64,000 nt of DNA from NCBI GenBank assembly GCA_024516035.1, contig CM044964.1:10011624-10075623 (forward strand). Reading direction: 5' to 3'. Each line of letters begins with the position of its first letter. Position 1 is the first letter of the stretch. This DNA comes from Bactericera cockerelli. Taxonomy: Eukaryota > Arthropoda > Insecta > Hemiptera > Triozidae. The notes below the pieces were generated by a model. The model was not told the origin of the DNA, did no database searches, and worked only from the letters and a program-made list of their open reading frames with translations. A program made the position numbers and the translations under genes. Positions 31,861-43,997 of this stretch are shown one piece after another.

Positions 31861-34800
31861 CATATCTAGGTATATTTGAAGGGGTATTTTGTCGTTTTTG
31901 ACATTGCGCGGTCAATTTGATCACATGTGCAAATTTAGGTATGTAAAACTTAATATTTAGATGTAGTTGTTAGAAATAAACGTTTTCTTACCCCAACTAT
32001 TTTCCGTATCTCTAACAGGAAAGCCACAAATTCCCCTTCAAATTTGTTAAATTTTGTGGAAAATGAAGGCGTTTTAAAAAAATTAAAATTGATTTTGATA
32101 GCTCTTGACTACCAATCAGGAATGGACTAACACGAATTTTCGGTGCTTGTGCTTTTGTCGGGTTTTCAGCACTTTGAAATAAAAAAAGTAGGCCAAAATG
32201 GACATTTTTAATACGCAATCGACAGAATTGCAAATTATTAATGTTCTTTTTGGTCCATATCCGATTAAATCTCACAAGATCTGTCAAAATTTTATAAATT
32301 GGTCAAAATCGCAGGCATATTTTACAAAAAAAAACAAGGTCATCCTCGACCCAGTTGATTGTCAAAAGTGTTTTTCGTTAAAAACTAGCCGTTTATGTAA
32401 AATTTCAGAAAATTGACGAGAACAGTTATTCTTACATTCGATAAGATCTATCGAAAACAATTTAGTTTATTCGAATCGGATGTTCGGTTCAAAAGATAAG
32501 TTAGTTTGATTTCGGAAAACTTTGAAAATCTCCGATCGAGTTCAATCTTAAGCAAAACATGTCGATATAAAATTCTCATTATGAATTTTTTCTCAAATTT
32601 AAACTGGAGGTAGCTACTGGATATGCAAAACTTACCAACAGTATGGAACATCCCAATTGCATATCTAGGTATATTTGAAGGGGTATTTTGTCGTTTTTGA
32701 CATTGCGCGGTCAATTTGATCACATGTGCAAATTTAGGTATGTAAAACTTAATATTTAGATGTAGTTGTTAAAAACAAACGTTTTCTTCTCCCAACTATT
32801 TTCCGTATTTCCAACAGGAAAGCCACAAATGCCCCTTCAAATTTGTTAATTTTTTTGAAAAATGAAGGCGTTTTAAAAAAATTAAAATTGATTTTGATAG
32901 CTCTTGACGACCAATCAGGAATGGACTAACACGAATTTTCGGTGCTTGTGCTTTTGTCGGGTTTTCAGCACTTTGAAATAAAAAAAGTAGGCCAAAATGG
33001 ACATTTTTAATACGCAATCGACAGAATTGCAAATTATTAATGTTCTTTTTGGTCCATATCCGATTAAATCTCACAAGATCTGTCAAAATTTTATAAATTG
33101 GTCAAAATCGCAGGCATATTTTACAAAAAAAAAAAAAAAAACAAGGTCATCCTCGACCCAGTTGAGTGTCAAAAGTGTTTTTCGTTAAAAACTAGCCGTT
33201 TATGTAAAATTTCAGAAAATTGACGGGAACAGTTATTCTTACATTCGATAAGATCTATCGAAAACAATTTAGTTTATTCGAATCGGATGTTCGGTTCAAA
33301 AGATAAATTAGTTTGATTTCGGAAAACTTTGAAAATCTCCGATCGAGTTCAATCTTAAGCAAAACATGTCGATATAAAATTCTCATTATGAATTTTTTTC
33401 TCAAATTTAAACTGGAGGTAGCTACTGGATATGCAAAACTTACCAACAGTATGGAACATCCCAATTGCATATCTAGGTATATTTGAAGGGGTATTTTGTC
33501 GTTTTTGACATTGCGCGGTCAATTTGATCACATGTGCAAATTTAGGTATGTAAAACTTAATATTTAGATGTAGCTGTTAAAAAAAAATGTTTTCTTCTCC
33601 CAACTATTTTCCGTATTTCCAACAGGAAGGCCACAAATGCCCCTTCAAATTTGTTAATTTTTTTTAAAAATGAAGGCGTTTTAAAAAAATTAAAATTGAT
33701 TTTGATAGCTCTTGACTACCAATCAGGAATGAACTAACACGAATTTTCGATGCTTGTGCTTTTGTCGGGTTTTCAGCACTTTGAAATATAAAAGTAGGCC
33801 AAAATGGACATTTTTAATACGCAATCGACAGAATTGCAAATTATTAATGTTCTTTTTGGTCCATATCCAATTAAATCTCACAAGATCTGTCAAAATTTTA
33901 TAAATTGGTCAAAATCGCAGGCATATTTTACAAAAAAAAACAAGGTCATCCTCGACCCAGTTGATTGTCAAAAGTGTTTTTCGTTAAAAACTAGCCGTTT
34001 ATGTAAAATTTCAGAAAATTGACGAGAACAGTTATTCTTACATTCGATAAGATCTATCGAAAACAATTTAGTTTATTCGAATCGGATGTTCGGTTCAAAA
34101 GATAAGTTAGTTTGATTTCGGAAAACTTTGAAAATCTCCGATCGAGTTCAATCTTAAGCAAAACATGTCGATATAAAATTCTCATTATGAATTTTTTTCT
34201 CAAATTTAAACTGGAGGTAGCTACTGGATATGCAAAACTTACCAACAGTATGGAACATCCCAATTGCATATCTAGGTATATTTGAAGGCGTATTTTGTTG
34301 ATTTTGACATTGCGCGGTCAATTTGATCACATGTGCAAATTTAGGTATGTAAAACTTAATATTTAGATGTGGTTGTTTAAAACAAACGTTTTCTTTCCCC
34401 AACTATTTTCCGTATCTCTAACAGGAAAGCCACAAATGCCCCTTCAAATTTGTTAAAAAATTTGAAAAATGAAGGCGTTTTAAAAAAATTAAAATTGATT
34501 TTGATACCTCTTGACGACCAATCAGGAATGGACTAACACGAATTTTCGGTGCTTGTGCTTTTGTCGGGTTTTCAGCACTTTGAAATAAAAAAAAGTAGGC
34601 CAAAATGGACATTTTTAATACGCAATCGACAGAATTGCAAATTATTAATGTTCTTTTTGGTCCATATCCGATTAAATCTCACAAGATCTGTCAAAATTTT
34701 ATAAATTGGTCAAAATCGCAGGCACATTTTACAAAAAAAAAAAAAAACAAGGTCATCCTCGACCCAGTTGAGTGTCAAAAGTGTTTTTCGTTAAAAACTA

Positions 34801-35098
34801 GCCGTTTATGTAAAATTTCAGAAAATTGACGGGAACAGTTATTCTTACATTCGATAAGATCTATCGAACACAATTTAGTTTATTCGAATCGGATGTTCGG
34901 TTCAAAAGATAAGTTAGTTTGATTTCTGAAAACTTTGAAAATCTCCGATCGAGTTCAATCTTAAGCAAAACATGTCGATATGAACTTCTCATTCGTGAAT
35001 TTTTTTCTTAAAATTAAACTGAAGGTAGCTCTGGATAAGGGAAACTTACCAAAAGTATGGAACATCCCAATTGCATATTTAGGTATATTTGAAGGGGT
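31861..35098 (+). repeat. Tandem array: four ~800-bp units plus a partial fifth
   Basis: Units begin with CATATCTAGGTATATTTGAA at 31861, 32660, 33468, 34267 and (partial) 35073, giving periods of 799-808 bp and very high identity. Length differences come mostly from A-runs (e.g. 33125-33142). Each unit contains the open frame starting MDIFNTQSTELQIINVLF (72-74 codons, shortened in unit 2 by an A-run frameshift). Identity is equally high outside that frame, so conservation does not argue for coding. Confidence 0.92.
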
Positions 35099-35118
35099 TA
35101 TACATATGTTATTCTACG

Positions 35119-35225
35119 ATCTGAGATTTTTACCACATAATATTACGTCTTGGGCTTACTGCTGGAATAATGGGACTTAATAGTTCTAATCGTCCACTAT
35201 AAATATAGTGGTATTAATACCTATT
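35119..35225 (+). mobile_element. tRNA-derived SINE, family A, 3' fragment
   Basis: GATTTTTACCACATAATATT and GGGCTTACTGCTGGAATAAT match the family A body. No head. Confidence 0.75.
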
Positions 35226-35280
35226 TATATTATTTTCCTCACTAAGTACATAACAATGTTCATATCAGTCAGAAATAAGA

Positions 35281-35457
35281 AGTCACCGTGGCCGAATGAG
35301 TTTGCGCGTTAGGTATTGCACGCACGGTGACCTGGGTTCGATTCCCAGTGGGGCGGGATTTTCCGCTCTGTTCTTCGGTGTTCGGGGTCCACTCATACCT
35401 CGAGAGGACAAAAGAGTAGCTGTTTTAATGTGAGCAGCGAGCAGTGGCGGAATTATA
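35281..35457 (+). mobile_element. tRNA-derived SINE, family F, copy 2
   Basis: AGTCACCGTGGCCGAATGAG and CCTGGGTTCGATTCCCAGTG form the A and B box regions. The body TTCGGGGTCCACTCATACC matches 16860-17035. Confidence 0.85.
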
Positions 35458-36008
35458 GGCAAAAATGATGTATTAAGATAATAGAGATATGGAAAAAGTT
35501 CCCAAATTCTTCGCTACCCACAAAAATTGTGATATAATAACACAAAGAAACACATTTATATTATTCATTTTATTTATTAGTCAGAAGTATGACATACGTA
35601 TAGGTACCTACTATTATTTTTCATTAATATTGCGATGGTTTAAAAGTTTAGGTTCTTTCTTAATTCACTCTTTTTTGTCCTTCACAATATCTTTGAAATA
35701 TTGTTCTCGGAAAAATGTATAACTTTGTTTCAGCAGCAAAATAAAATTGTTATTTGTATCCCAACAAAGTTGAATTGGTTATAATAACAACATTTTATGT
35801 AAAAAAGACAATGTTCTAAAAAAGTTTGTACTATCGCAAAGTAGGAGTATAGTTAGAACTAATTTCCGTTAGGAGCGCTGTTTTTTCTCATGCAGGTTAG
35901 CAAAGTTTCTTTGTCAAAATTCAGAACTCGTGGAAATTCCAACAGTGATTTTGATTATCTTCACATTCAATAATCATTCATAGATTTGTCTTCGCCCTTG
36001 TAGGGAGC

Positions 36009-36070
36009 GTGTGCCGGTTGTTACAGTTTGGGCTCCCAAAGTTCCCAAACTGTAACAATCGGCACACACT
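36009..36070. repeat. Perfect-arm hairpin upstream of the SAM gene
   Basis: TGTGCCGGTTGTTACAGTTT with GGG is mirrored as CCCAAACTGTAACAATCGGC after a ~12-bp loop; one G-T type mismatch. It lies about 120 bp before the first in-frame ATG of the SAM gene. Confidence 0.75.
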
Positions 36071-36187
36071 ACCTGCTCAGGCCGTCTGACATACGAAATT
36101 ACAAATTTTAATTTTGTCATTTGTGTTCCCCTTAGTCCTGATTATCATTAATTACTTGTAATGTACATTTTTTTATCCGTCTTCTGA

Positions 36188-39100
36188 ATGAAACTCATTC
36201 GCAAACGAGTATTTAAATATACAATTAAACAATATTTTAAAGTTAAAAAAAACCCAACAAAATCAGACACCAGCAAAATCAGACAACCAAGAGCAATGGA
36301 AAATTTAAAAGATTTTCTAGAGCAAAACCAGCTGGATTGTTTATTTACACTCTTAAATGGTAAGTTATTTTATACTTTTCAATTTCAAATCTCATTATTA
36401 GAGACAAGATAAGGTAAATTTATAAATGAAATAGGTGATTCTACAGTGTATACCTACCTAGAGGGCAAGCTTACTCTTGGCTTCACCCTAGAAAATCTAG
36501 CCTAGTATTCCTGCATAACCAAAATATCTAATACCTAGGTACATAGTATGTATTTTTTTTTTTTTTTTTTTTTCAATCAATTACTTTTTTATTTACAAAC
36601 ATAACAATCAACAATCAACGAAAATCAGATATTTTATGTAATTTTTTTTATGTAATTCAAAGTACAAAGATTATAGCTGACTGACACAGTATAGCATAGC
36701 TAAAATAGTAGAGAATTTTGCAATGTAAGAATGTGTTCTGTTATTTCGTGTGATTAATTATCACTGTATAAAACTTCATAATTTCAGATGAGGGTGCAGA
36801 TATGTCATTCTTGTTAGGAGCAAATGATCAAGAATTAAGTCAGCTAGTTCCTAAAGTTGTTTTGAAGTCAAAATTGAGAATTGCCATTGAAAAACTCAAA
36901 GTAAGTCTTTGTATTTACTTAATACAGGGAGTGAGGAAAGTCTAGGATTACCTATTTTTTCTATTGAATAATAGGAGAAGTGACTCAGTTTTAACTGTAA
37001 ATTATTCAATTCATTGAAGCAGTTTGACAACATAGAATAGGTATATTTTTCTGGATAAGGAATCTGGGGAATTCATCAACTTGGAATTTCCAAATGGACA
37101 AGGGAACCCCTGTTTTGTATATTTTTTAATGAACCTAGGTAATTATCTGTAGGAGGGACTTAAGATTTCTAAACTATCATGTTGTAACTGGTAGGTAATT
37201 AGGAGATTTCAGTTGCTCTTAAACCACTAACAAAAAAATTAGAGCAGTATATCAAATTTATGTCTATTTATGAGTTTATGCTTTTATTTGGGTAGGTACA
37301 TAGTTCTTAGGGTTTGTCTGTAACCAAAATCACAGCCCAAATGGCAACAGTAATTGAAATTTTTGTGATAATTGGCCCCCCCAAAACCAGTTTCCAAACT
37401 ATTTAATTTTTAAATACTCTAAAAAGGCATTGTAATTGGTCAGTATAACCACATACCTTATTCATTAAAATTCAAATATTGAATGTTGATTTCTCCCTGA
37501 TTACCTCTCCGTACAACTGTGTATAATATAGGTATAGTTCAAACATCATAAATGGCATAGTGAATACATTGGTTCTCTTCAGATCACCAAGATGGGTGAG
37601 CATTCAAATTCTAACACATGATGCTGGCTTTTCCTGGCCCACTTAGGCTGGGTGAGGTCAATGTGAGTAGCAGTTTTGTGAGTTTTCTGTGTAGAGAGGG
37701 TAAAACCCCCGTCATGATATAACCATGCAGTAGAAAGCAACATTAAATGAATAGCTCAGTGGTTTAGCACTCGCTTGTCATGCGGAAGGTCCTGGGTTCG
37801 AACCCCTGCGCCGACAAAAAATTGTATTCAAAATTTGGTTACAGTTGTTTGTAAGGGATACCTTCCGGTGCGCTTGTGTTGACCCAGCACCTAAATGGGA
37901 AGTATTGTGTCATTTCTCGCCCATCAGAGGGGAGGCATACTAAGGGATGGGCAGGGTACAACACAGACCACAAGCGTCTACAGTAGCTCCTGTTTCATGG
38001 CTACGAATCAAAAAAGGCTGTTTTTTTTTTATTCGTATTTTTTTATATAAAAAAAAACCACAATAATTAAAAACTCTGAATAAAGATTTTTATTGCACTC
38101 TGTATGTATGGTTTACACCTACAACCTATGTTAAGGGTGTTTTGAAAGTAATGTATATTTTTATTTCATTTGTTTTCATAGGGTGTGATGAGGTGACTTA
38201 TAGGTTGTAATTTATTACTTACATAAAACAGAAGTAGTGAGTATAAAAAGCCAAGCAGTTTTGATTAGACCCATATAACAGCCCTTTGTGATTGATTATT
38301 GCCTACTTAATCATATTTTATTTCTTTTTTCAGAACAGTCAGATCGAAGGTCAACAGTCCAGTCAACAACAGCATTTTAAAGAACAGCAACAGTCCAGTC
38401 AACAACAGCATTTTAATGAAAGTTGTGTTCTTGTTGAAGCAAACAGTCAACCTACAAGTGTAGTTGACCAATTGGTAGCTGCTGCACTACAAGAAACATC
38501 GGAACCACCAGCTGAACTATCTGCTGAACCGTCCAATAGCAATTTACTACAGCAAACTTGGGAGTTCTCTATTGAGGAATTTGAAAAAATTGATTTTAGC
38601 TCAATAACTAAAAGCTCTACAGCTAACCCTCTAAGAGATATTCTAAAAAATACTGCCACAGGAAGTAAAATACTTGAATCCAAGAAATTACAATATTCTG
38701 ACAGGAGATTTATCACAGCAGCAATTGTTGAAGCTGTTTTGGTAACCTTAAACAAGCCCTCCAGTACCATCAGAGGTGAAGTATGGATGAAATGGGTCAG
38801 ATATTTAAAGGAGCTGTTTCCATCTGAAGACACAAATATCTACTACACACCATTTTCTATCCAAAATGGTGTTGCTATCCAAGCATCAGGTTACATTACA
38901 CATCGTCTGATTCATGTTAGACGTTTCTTGGGAGGTTCCCAAAAAAGAAGTAGTACTGAAAGTAGTAGCAGTAGCAGTGACACATCCACAAACTGTTCCC
39001 GTAGAGCCAAGAAAAGAAATAGATCTGAAAGATTTAGACCTCTCCCTGATACATTCCAATTTACAGAATCTTGTCCAAATGATGAATTTATGGATGATGT

Positions 39101-40616
39101 TGGAAGTATTGAGTGGCTGAAATTCAATTCATCTCCTCAATATCTTGTTGAAGAGAAGTGGACAAAAAGTTTCCAAGAAAGACAGACACTTTTATTAAAA
39201 GAGGGATACATTTCATACGTGAAAACCTTCCCAGCCTTGAGTGCACCATGGGGACACAAATTGGTGAGTTGACTTTCTCCTAATAATAATTCTTTTGCTC
39301 TTTTCTTTTTTAAAATCAATGATAGAAATAACAAAAATAATAATTATAATAACATTTTTTCTTATTGGTAGTTTTTAGTCTCCCTTGCTTGTTTACACCC
39401 ACTTTATAGTACCCCACTCTTACTTACTTTTTTCTAAATAAGAAAATATTTTTTATTCATCTTAGTGTAAAATGTATGTATATTAGTGCTTATTGTTGAA
39501 AAAAAAAAAATACAATTTAAAAAAATATCTTGTTTCTGAAAAGCAAATCTCCCTTAATTCTCTTAAGCCCTTATGTATCCCCTAGATAAGCAAAAAATCC
39601 TTAAAAAAAGAGACTATATCCCTCACATTAATAACACTAATTTGAACTAATGAGTTATTTTTTGGAAATTGTAAATTGTTCTCTTTTTCCCGCCTTTTAC
39701 TTGTGTACAATATACTACTGCATATCTTATTGAGATTTTCCTCTTTGTTCTCCAGCTTGAAAGTGACTTTGACACAGTTCACACTGAGGCCCAGCCCAAC
39801 TTCACCCAAAGATTTGGCAGTGTGAAAGCCAAACTTTTACAACAGCTGCATGAGAGATCAGATGATAAAGTGCAGGACCTTATTGAGTTATCAACAGGTA
39901 TGTTTCTCTTTATTTTAAAAAGCAATGAGAAAGTATTGTGAACTAGACTTTTTTGTATGAATAAACAACATTGTTTAAAAAAATACAGTTGAAAACAACA
40001 TTACAAATATTTAACAAGTTATCAAAACTTATTGAAGATTATGTAGTATTTTTTCATTAGTGGTACCTAAGTTTAACTTAAACTGTCATTAGTCACTATA
40101 AGAAATGTTTTATTACACACACACACACCACACTCATGCACACACACACCACACATGCACACACACACATACATACACCACACTCAATGCACACACACAC
40201 ACACACATGCACACACCACACTCATGCACACATCACACTCATGCACACACACACACACATACACCACACTCAATGCACACACACACACACATACACCACA
40301 CTCATGCACACACCACACTCATGCACACACACACACCACACACACACACACTCATGCACACACACACACTCATGCACACACACACACTCATGCACACACA
40401 CACACTCATGCACACACACACACTCATGCACACACACACACTCATGCACACACACACACTCATGCACACACACACACTCATGCACACACACACACTCATG
40501 CACACACACACACACACTCATCACACACACACACACACACAACACACACACACACAAACACACACACACAAACACACAACACACACACACACACACACAA
40601 CAACACACACACACAC

Positions 40617-40671
<55 letters not shown>

Positions 40672-41344
40672 CTTACCTGCTGAATACAAATGTGATAACT
40701 ATATCATTCTGATGAGATATTCCCCAAATGCTACCAGTGAGTGGCGAGATTTTATCATATTGGGAACTTTACATTCCCCCTCCCCTATTTATTTAAATTA
40801 GGAAAGTCATATGATGATCATACCAGTTTATTTTTCCTATTTTTACTTTGCAGTGGGGGAAGAACAGGCTAACATTTCAACCTTACTCTCAATACCATTC
40901 CTACTAAGACGTATGCACACCTTCACCATACCTGGATCACGGAAACCCGTCAACCCAACAAGATTGCAAGTTTCAAGATCATTCTTGCCAATTGTACCTA
41001 CTGTTGGAGATATACCTTCTCATCATTTGGAAAGGCTTGCGCACATCAGCTTGTATCAAGAAGCAATTGTTCCATACATTGTTGCAGTTGGTCCCTCCTG
41101 GAAAGAGATTCAGCAGTATGACATTGTACTCACGGAAGATGTAAGGTACAGCTTTGATAAAATAATACCTGCACTTGTAGTTCTCTTCAAAATAATGTGG
41201 TCATTTGATGTTCCTTATCCTAAAGAATCACAGTCCGTTTGGATGTTTGTCCAGAAGGCAATGTTTGATATGGTGTCTAAGTTTGATACTATGGGCACAT
41301 CTTTACAAGAGCTTTTGCAGAATGTCATACCTTCTTGCAAATAG
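36188..41344 (+). CDS. SAM-domain accessory protein of the CACTA-like element (5 exons)
   Basis: Exons 36188-36359, 36788-36900, 38334-39263, 39756-39897 and 40854-41344 join in frame through GT/AG introns. The start at 36296 (579 aa) places MENLKDFLEQNQLDCLFTLL at the N-terminus; the upstream ATG at 36188 gives 615 aa. The first ~60 residues fit a sterile alpha motif (LKDFLEQNQLD, ADMSFLLGANDQELSQL, LKSKLRIAIEKLK), a helical protein or RNA interaction domain. A Gln/Ser-rich linker follows, then a basic-Ser stretch (SSSSSSDTSTNCSRRAKKRN), then a C-terminal globular region (LTEDVRYSFDKIIPALVVLF, YPKESQSVWMFVQKAMFDM). I recall this C-terminal pattern from uncharacterised animal proteins encoded beside tnp2-like transposases. 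It may bind DNA or bridge transposase subunits, by analogy with plant TNPA; this is inference. No stops or frameshifts. Confidence 0.8.
36550..36573 (+). repeat. Poly(T) run in SAM-gene intron 1
   Basis: About 24 consecutive T. No associated element recognised. Confidence 0.7.
37548..37757 (+). mobile_element. 5S-rRNA-derived SINE (family E) in SAM-gene intron 2
   Basis: Partly deleted 5S head (ATTGGTTCTCTTCAGATCAC, GATGGGTGAGCATTC), then the conserved body (TAGGCTGGGTGAGGTCAATG, GGGTAAAACCCCCGTCATGA). It abuts the family B SINE that follows. Confidence 0.8.
37758..38030 (+). mobile_element. tRNA-derived SINE, family B, in SAM-gene intron 2
   Basis: AGCTCAGTGGTTTAGCACTC and GGTCCTGGGTTCGAACCCCT form A and B boxes, with a full body to CATGGCTACGAATCAAAAAA. 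It joins the 5S SINE directly, so the two look like a dimer or a targeted insertion at its 3' end. Confidence 0.85.
40116..40672 (+). repeat. (CA)n microsatellite with an 18-bp higher-order unit
   Basis: About 560 bp of CA repeat. The central part (about 40340-40510) is a regular array of CACACACACACTCATGCA, roughly nine copies. It lies in the last intron of the SAM gene. Long open frames rich in His-Thr or Cys-Val across it are artefacts. Confidence 0.97.
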
Positions 41345-41459
41345 AAGTCAATTGATTTCTTATAAATATTAATTAGACCCTGAGACCTGAGGTTGTGGGT
41401 TTGATTGCTAGTAAATTGGAAAAAATTCACAAAGTTTTTCTATTTCTGGAATGTAATGG

Positions 41460-43997
41460 ATGTACATGCTCATCTTGCAATACAAAAATGGTTCTGGGGC
41501 TCAAAAATCTTTAAAAAATAGAAGTATAAATCTTTATTTGAAAACAATGTTTCTCTCTTGTAAAGTATGTGGTACCATTGTACAAGATTTAAAAAAGTTT
41601 ACCTGTCATCATAATTTCTATCATAAGAACAAGGATATTTGCTGTCCAAGTGTTGGCTGTACTGCACACTATGCTTTGACCAGTTCATTTAGACGACATT
41701 ATAGGAAAGAGCACCAAAATAAATTAAGATCATCATCTCATATTTTTCCTTCACACTCTGAGTCAAGTGATTTACTTAGTTTGCAATCAACGTCCACTTG
41801 TGCCTTTGAAGCTATTGGTTCAAATAATGATTGTGTCACAAGTCCTGACACTATAAATAACCAAAAAAATCATCATGAAAATCACATTACAGAGCCTCTT
41901 AGAAATCCTTTATCCAAAATGTTCTCTTCTCTTCACGCCAATCCACAGTTACCAAACAATGTAGTTGATACAGTATTTAAAGGTTTAAAAGACATATTTC
42001 GGTTATCTGTAAACCCTCACCTACCTTCAAGTATTTCAAGGAATTTATCGGATGAGTTAGAAGAATTTAGTTCTATACATAAACGTATGAAATATTTTGA
42101 AAGTCAAGGTACTTTGATCACACCCATATCCTACGTGGTTGGTAGGCGGGTAGATTATGTCAAGAAAAATGGTCGGTATATGTATGAGGCAATTGAATGT
42201 GAAGCTCAAAAAATTCCCTTACGGCCCATGTTATTTAAGTTTTTTTCAATGCCCAATATGCTAATTAAAACATTAGAACATATGGAAAAGTTCAAGTATC
42301 ATGACTCGTCATGGCCAGTTGCACATTTTCTGCAAGGAACATTTTGGAAACAAAGACGCATCTGTCATGGTGAAAAGCTAGTATTACCACTTTTTCTGCA
42401 AGTAGATGATTTTGAAACACTGAATCCATTAGGAAGTCACAGTGGGATACACAAGCTGGGTGCTGCTTATATCTCGCTACCCTTTCTGCCTTATCAACAT
42501 GTTTCACAGTTGTCATGCATTTTTCTAGCACTTCTTTATCATTCTAATGACAGGGTAGAGTTTGGGAATCAAGTAATTTTTCAACCTTTAATTGAACAAT
42601 TTAATGATCTGTTTCGAAATGGAATTCAATTTGATCTTCCTGATTTTAAAGGTGCCATTTATTTTGAATTGGCCCTCCTTCTGGGTGATAATCTTGGTAT
42701 TCATACAATTACGGGTTTTACTGAGAGTTTCTCCTGCAATTTTCCCTGTCGAATGTGTAAAATGCAGAAGAAAGAAACAGAACAAGCAACATTCGAAAAG
42801 AAATCTCTTCTGAGGAACGCAGAAGATCATCAACGTGATCTACAGTTGAAAGATATCTCTTTAACAGGGGTGAAAGAAAATTGTATTTGGCTACAAGTAG
42901 ATAACTTTGATCTTTTTTCTCAAATGGGCTATGATGTCATGCATGACTTAAATGAGGGTTGCTCAAAATATATCATGTGCTCTTTAATTGTCTCTTTGAT
43001 AGACAAAATGAAATATTTCTCTGTAGACACTTTAAATCAAAAAATTTGCTCCTTCCAATATGGACCTGATAATGGGGACAAACCAGTAACCTTATCAATT
43101 TTAAACCTAAGAAAAGGTAATTTACGTCTTAGTGCCTCTGAAATGTCTACATTTTGTAGATATTTTGGTGTTATGTTTGGCACATTTGTTCCAAGAGAAA
43201 GCTGCTATTGGAAAGTGTACATTACTTTAATGAGAGTACTGAATTTTGCTATGTCTCCAATATTTCTTAGACGTCAACTTGTGTTTTTCAATCATTTGGT
43301 TTCTGAACTGTGTGAAATGTATAAGATATTGTTCAATGAAACTCTCAAACCCAAATTTCACAATTTATTGCACTATGCTTCTGCAATGGAGCGATTTGGC
43401 CCTTTACGATATTTGTCTTCAATGCGATATGAAGCAAAACATAGGCCCAACAAATTGATAGCTAAATCATCTGTCAATCGTAGGAATATGACGTTGACAA
43501 TTGCTCGCAAACACCAACTTATGATGAATGACATGTTCATGCAGGATCATTTTAACTCATCGGTCTTGTGTGGTTTAAAAAATGAAGTTTTGTTGAATGA
43601 GGCAGAGAATATTTTAGATAAAGTAAAATTGAGTACTACTAGAGTAAAAAAAATATACAGTGTGAGTTGGGTCTCAAAGTGTTCTGAGCACTTTTCTCCA
43701 GGACATGTAATTGTTACAAGTGTTACTGAAGACAATGTGCACTTTGCTAGAATTCATAAACTATATGTTGATGATGAAATGGATACAATAATTTTTGAAA
43801 CACAACCATTAAAAACCATAGAGTTTAATGATCATTACTTTGCTTATCAGGTGCAAAACTCACCCTCTGAAAAACATACTTTTGTAGATGTAAATAAAAT
43901 GCAACATCCCTTTGTATGTAACTGTACTCCTTTAGGTAGGAGCAGTCATATTGACCCTATTTTTTTGGTTGTTTTGAGAAAACCTATTTCTCCCTGA
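41460..43997 (+). CDS. Tnp2-like (CACTA/EnSpm-type) transposase, 845 codons, intact
   Basis: A single uninterrupted frame. MFLSCKVCGT at codon 31 (position 41550) is a plausible alternative start, because it opens the zinc-finger region: two Cys/His units, CKVCGTIVQDLKKFTCHHNF and CCPSVGCTAHYALTSSFRRH. A Ser-rich linker follows (about 90-150). From about 300 the chain shows the tnp2-like core: LPLFLQVDDFETLNPLGSH (Asp316/317), YISLPFLPYQHVSQL, LLGDNLGIHTITGF (Asp410), CNFPCRMCKM, GYDVMHDLNEGCSKYI (about 490-505) and MRYEAKH (Glu658). These acidic residues are candidates for the DDE triad; that assignment is by position and pattern, not alignment. It would bind element ends and catalyse cut-and-paste transposition in the nucleus. 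It starts 115 bp after the SAM gene on the same strand; shared transcription is possible. No disabling change is visible. Confidence 0.82.
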   Translation: MYMLILQYKNGSGAQKSLKNRSINLYLKTMFLSCKVCGTIVQDLKKFTCHHNFYHKNKDICCPSVGCTAHYALTSSFRRHYRKEHQNKLRSSSHIFPSHSESSDLLSLQSTSTCAFEAIGSNNDCVTSPDTINNQKNHHENHITEPLRNPLSKMFSSLHANPQLPNNVVDTVFKGLKDIFRLSVNPHLPSSISRNLSDELEEFSSIHKRMKYFESQGTLITPISYVVGRRVDYVKKNGRYMYEAIECEAQKIPLRPMLFKFFSMPNMLIKTLEHMEKFKYHDSSWPVAHFLQGTFWKQRRICHGEKLVLPLFLQVDDFETLNPLGSHSGIHKLGAAYISLPFLPYQHVSQLSCIFLALLYHSNDRVEFGNQVIFQPLIEQFNDLFRNGIQFDLPDFKGAIYFELALLLGDNLGIHTITGFTESFSCNFPCRMCKMQKKETEQATFEKKSLLRNAEDHQRDLQLKDISLTGVKENCIWLQVDNFDLFSQMGYDVMHDLNEGCSKYIMCSLIVSLIDKMKYFSVDTLNQKICSFQYGPDNGDKPVTLSILNLRKGNLRLSASEMSTFCRYFGVMFGTFVPRESCYWKVYITLMRVLNFAMSPIFLRRQLVFFNHLVSELCEMYKILFNETLKPKFHNLLHYASAMERFGPLRYLSSMRYEAKHRPNKLIAKSSVNRRNMTLTIARKHQLMMNDMFMQDHFNSSVLCGLKNEVLLNEAENILDKVKLSTTRVKKIYSVSWVSKCSEHFSPGHVIVTSVTEDNVHFARIHKLYVDDEMDTIIFETQPLKTIEFNDHYFAYQVQNSPSEKHTFVDVNKMQHPFVCNCTPLGRSSHIDPIFLVVLRKPISP

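Noticed and set aside
31861..35098. CRISPR-like or gene array from repeated 72-codon frames
   Set aside because: The 800-bp units are plain tandem duplicates; repeat and spacer structure is absent and identity is uniform across the unit.
40105..40801. Long His/Thr-rich and Cys/Val-rich proteins
   Set aside because: They are open frames across a CA microsatellite, in several frames and both strands at once.
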